DNA from: Bacteroidales bacterium
Lineage (GTDB): Bacteria > Bacteroidota > Bacteroidia > Bacteroidales > 4484-276
DNA: 7,194 bases
Direction: 5' to 3'
Assembly: GCA_018400545.1 (NCBI GenBank)
Contig: JAGYLT010000116.1
Location: forward strand, 1-7,194
Made by a program: the position numbers and the translations under genes. The notes under the pieces are model-generated. The model was not told the origin of the DNA. It did no database searches and saw only the letters and a list, made by a program, of their open reading frames with translations. Below are positions 6,999 to 7,194 of this stretch, piece after piece. The first letter of the stretch is position 1; every line of letters begins with the position of its first letter.

Positions 6999-7005
6999 AT
7001 TTTTG
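6998..7005 (+). promoter_or_regulatory. -7 element of the nth promoter, overlapping the terminator T tract
   Basis: TATTTTTG matches TAnnTTTG exactly and places a transcription start near 7010, about 11 bases before the nth ATG. No TTTG or TTG is present 17-23 bases upstream, because that stretch is the terminator stem. It shares its first base with the end of the T tract. The missing -33 half lowers confidence, but without it nth would have no visible promoter after the terminator. Confidence 0.5.
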
Positions 7006-7020
7006 TGCAAAATATCATTG

Positions 7021-7194
7021 ATGACAAAAAAGGAGCGATTCAGACATTTTATCGATTATTTTTCAAAACATCAGCCGGATGCTGATACCGAACTGGTTTA
7101 TGTTGATCCTTATGAATTGCTGGTTGCCGTGATCCTTTCGGCACAGTGCACCGATAAAAGGGTGAATTTGATCACACCACCCCTTTACACCAGG
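7021..7194 (+). CDS. nth: Endonuclease III, N-terminal part (cut by window edge)
   Basis: Endonuclease III is a DNA glycosylase/AP lyase of base excision repair that removes oxidised pyrimidines. The 58 codons present start MTKKERF and read open to the last base. The diagnostic N-terminal motif is clear: [21 protein letters not shown] (from about residue 29), including the SAQ whose Gln (Q42) corresponds to E. coli Q41, which inserts into the helix at the lesion. The helix-hairpin-helix, the catalytic Lys and Asp, and the iron-sulfur cluster cysteines all lie beyond the window, so intactness cannot be judged. It follows a strong terminator and probably has its own promoter; there is a possible weak AAAAAAGGAG string, but it lies inside the coding start rather than before it. 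Confidence 0.92.
   Translation, partial: MTKKERFRHFIDYFSKHQPDADTELVYVDPYELLVAVILSAQCTDKRVNLITPPLYTR

Noticed and set aside
1..7194. Mobile element, CRISPR array, tRNA or rRNA
   Set aside because: No transposase, terminal inverted repeats, regularly spaced repeats or tRNA/rRNA-like sequence were found on either strand by eye.

Overview
The window reads as ordinary chromosomal DNA of a member of the Bacteroidota, probably Bacteroidales-like. Three things point there. Several start regions carry the Bacteroidota housekeeping promoter signature (TTTG, then about 19 bases, then TAnnTTTG). Most genes lack a clear Shine-Dalgarno site. The UvrA, sigma factor and endonuclease III sequences all have the look of that phylum. 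I see no mobile element, CRISPR array, tRNA or rRNA.

Layout, left to right. Positions 1-279 are non-coding and AT-rich, with a leftward -7-like motif near 16-23 and a rightward promoter at 233-262. Positions 280-2523 (+) encode a 747-aa transporter of the SLC12 (cation-chloride cotransporter) type, with a 12-helix membrane domain and a soluble SLC12-like C-terminal domain. It converges on an operon read leftwards: uvrA (5760-2935, excision repair ATPase, 941 aa) followed after one base by a yjbQ/UPF0047 gene (2933-2529). The two convergent stops are 5 bases apart and lie inside a short hairpin. A 235-bp divergent intergenic region separates uvrA from an ECF-type sigma factor gene (5996-6583, +), which has an excellent promoter, a leader of about 110 nt and a strong Shine-Dalgarno site. 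An unrecognised 88-aa gene (6670-6936) follows, then an intrinsic terminator (6969-6998) whose T tract also forms the -7 element of the next gene. That gene is the first 58 codons of nth, endonuclease III, which runs off the right edge.

How the genes fit together: uvrA and nth are DNA repair genes that flank a sigma factor and its small partner, but each has its own promoter or terminator, so proximity is the only link visible. The sigma factor and the 88-aa protein probably form one transcription unit, and the small protein is a candidate regulator of the sigma factor. No clearly new system is present. The points most worth checking are the sigma/88-aa pair, the lost cysteine pair in the first UvrA zinc module, the SLC12-like transporter with retained cation-site residues, and the terminator/promoter overlap before nth.
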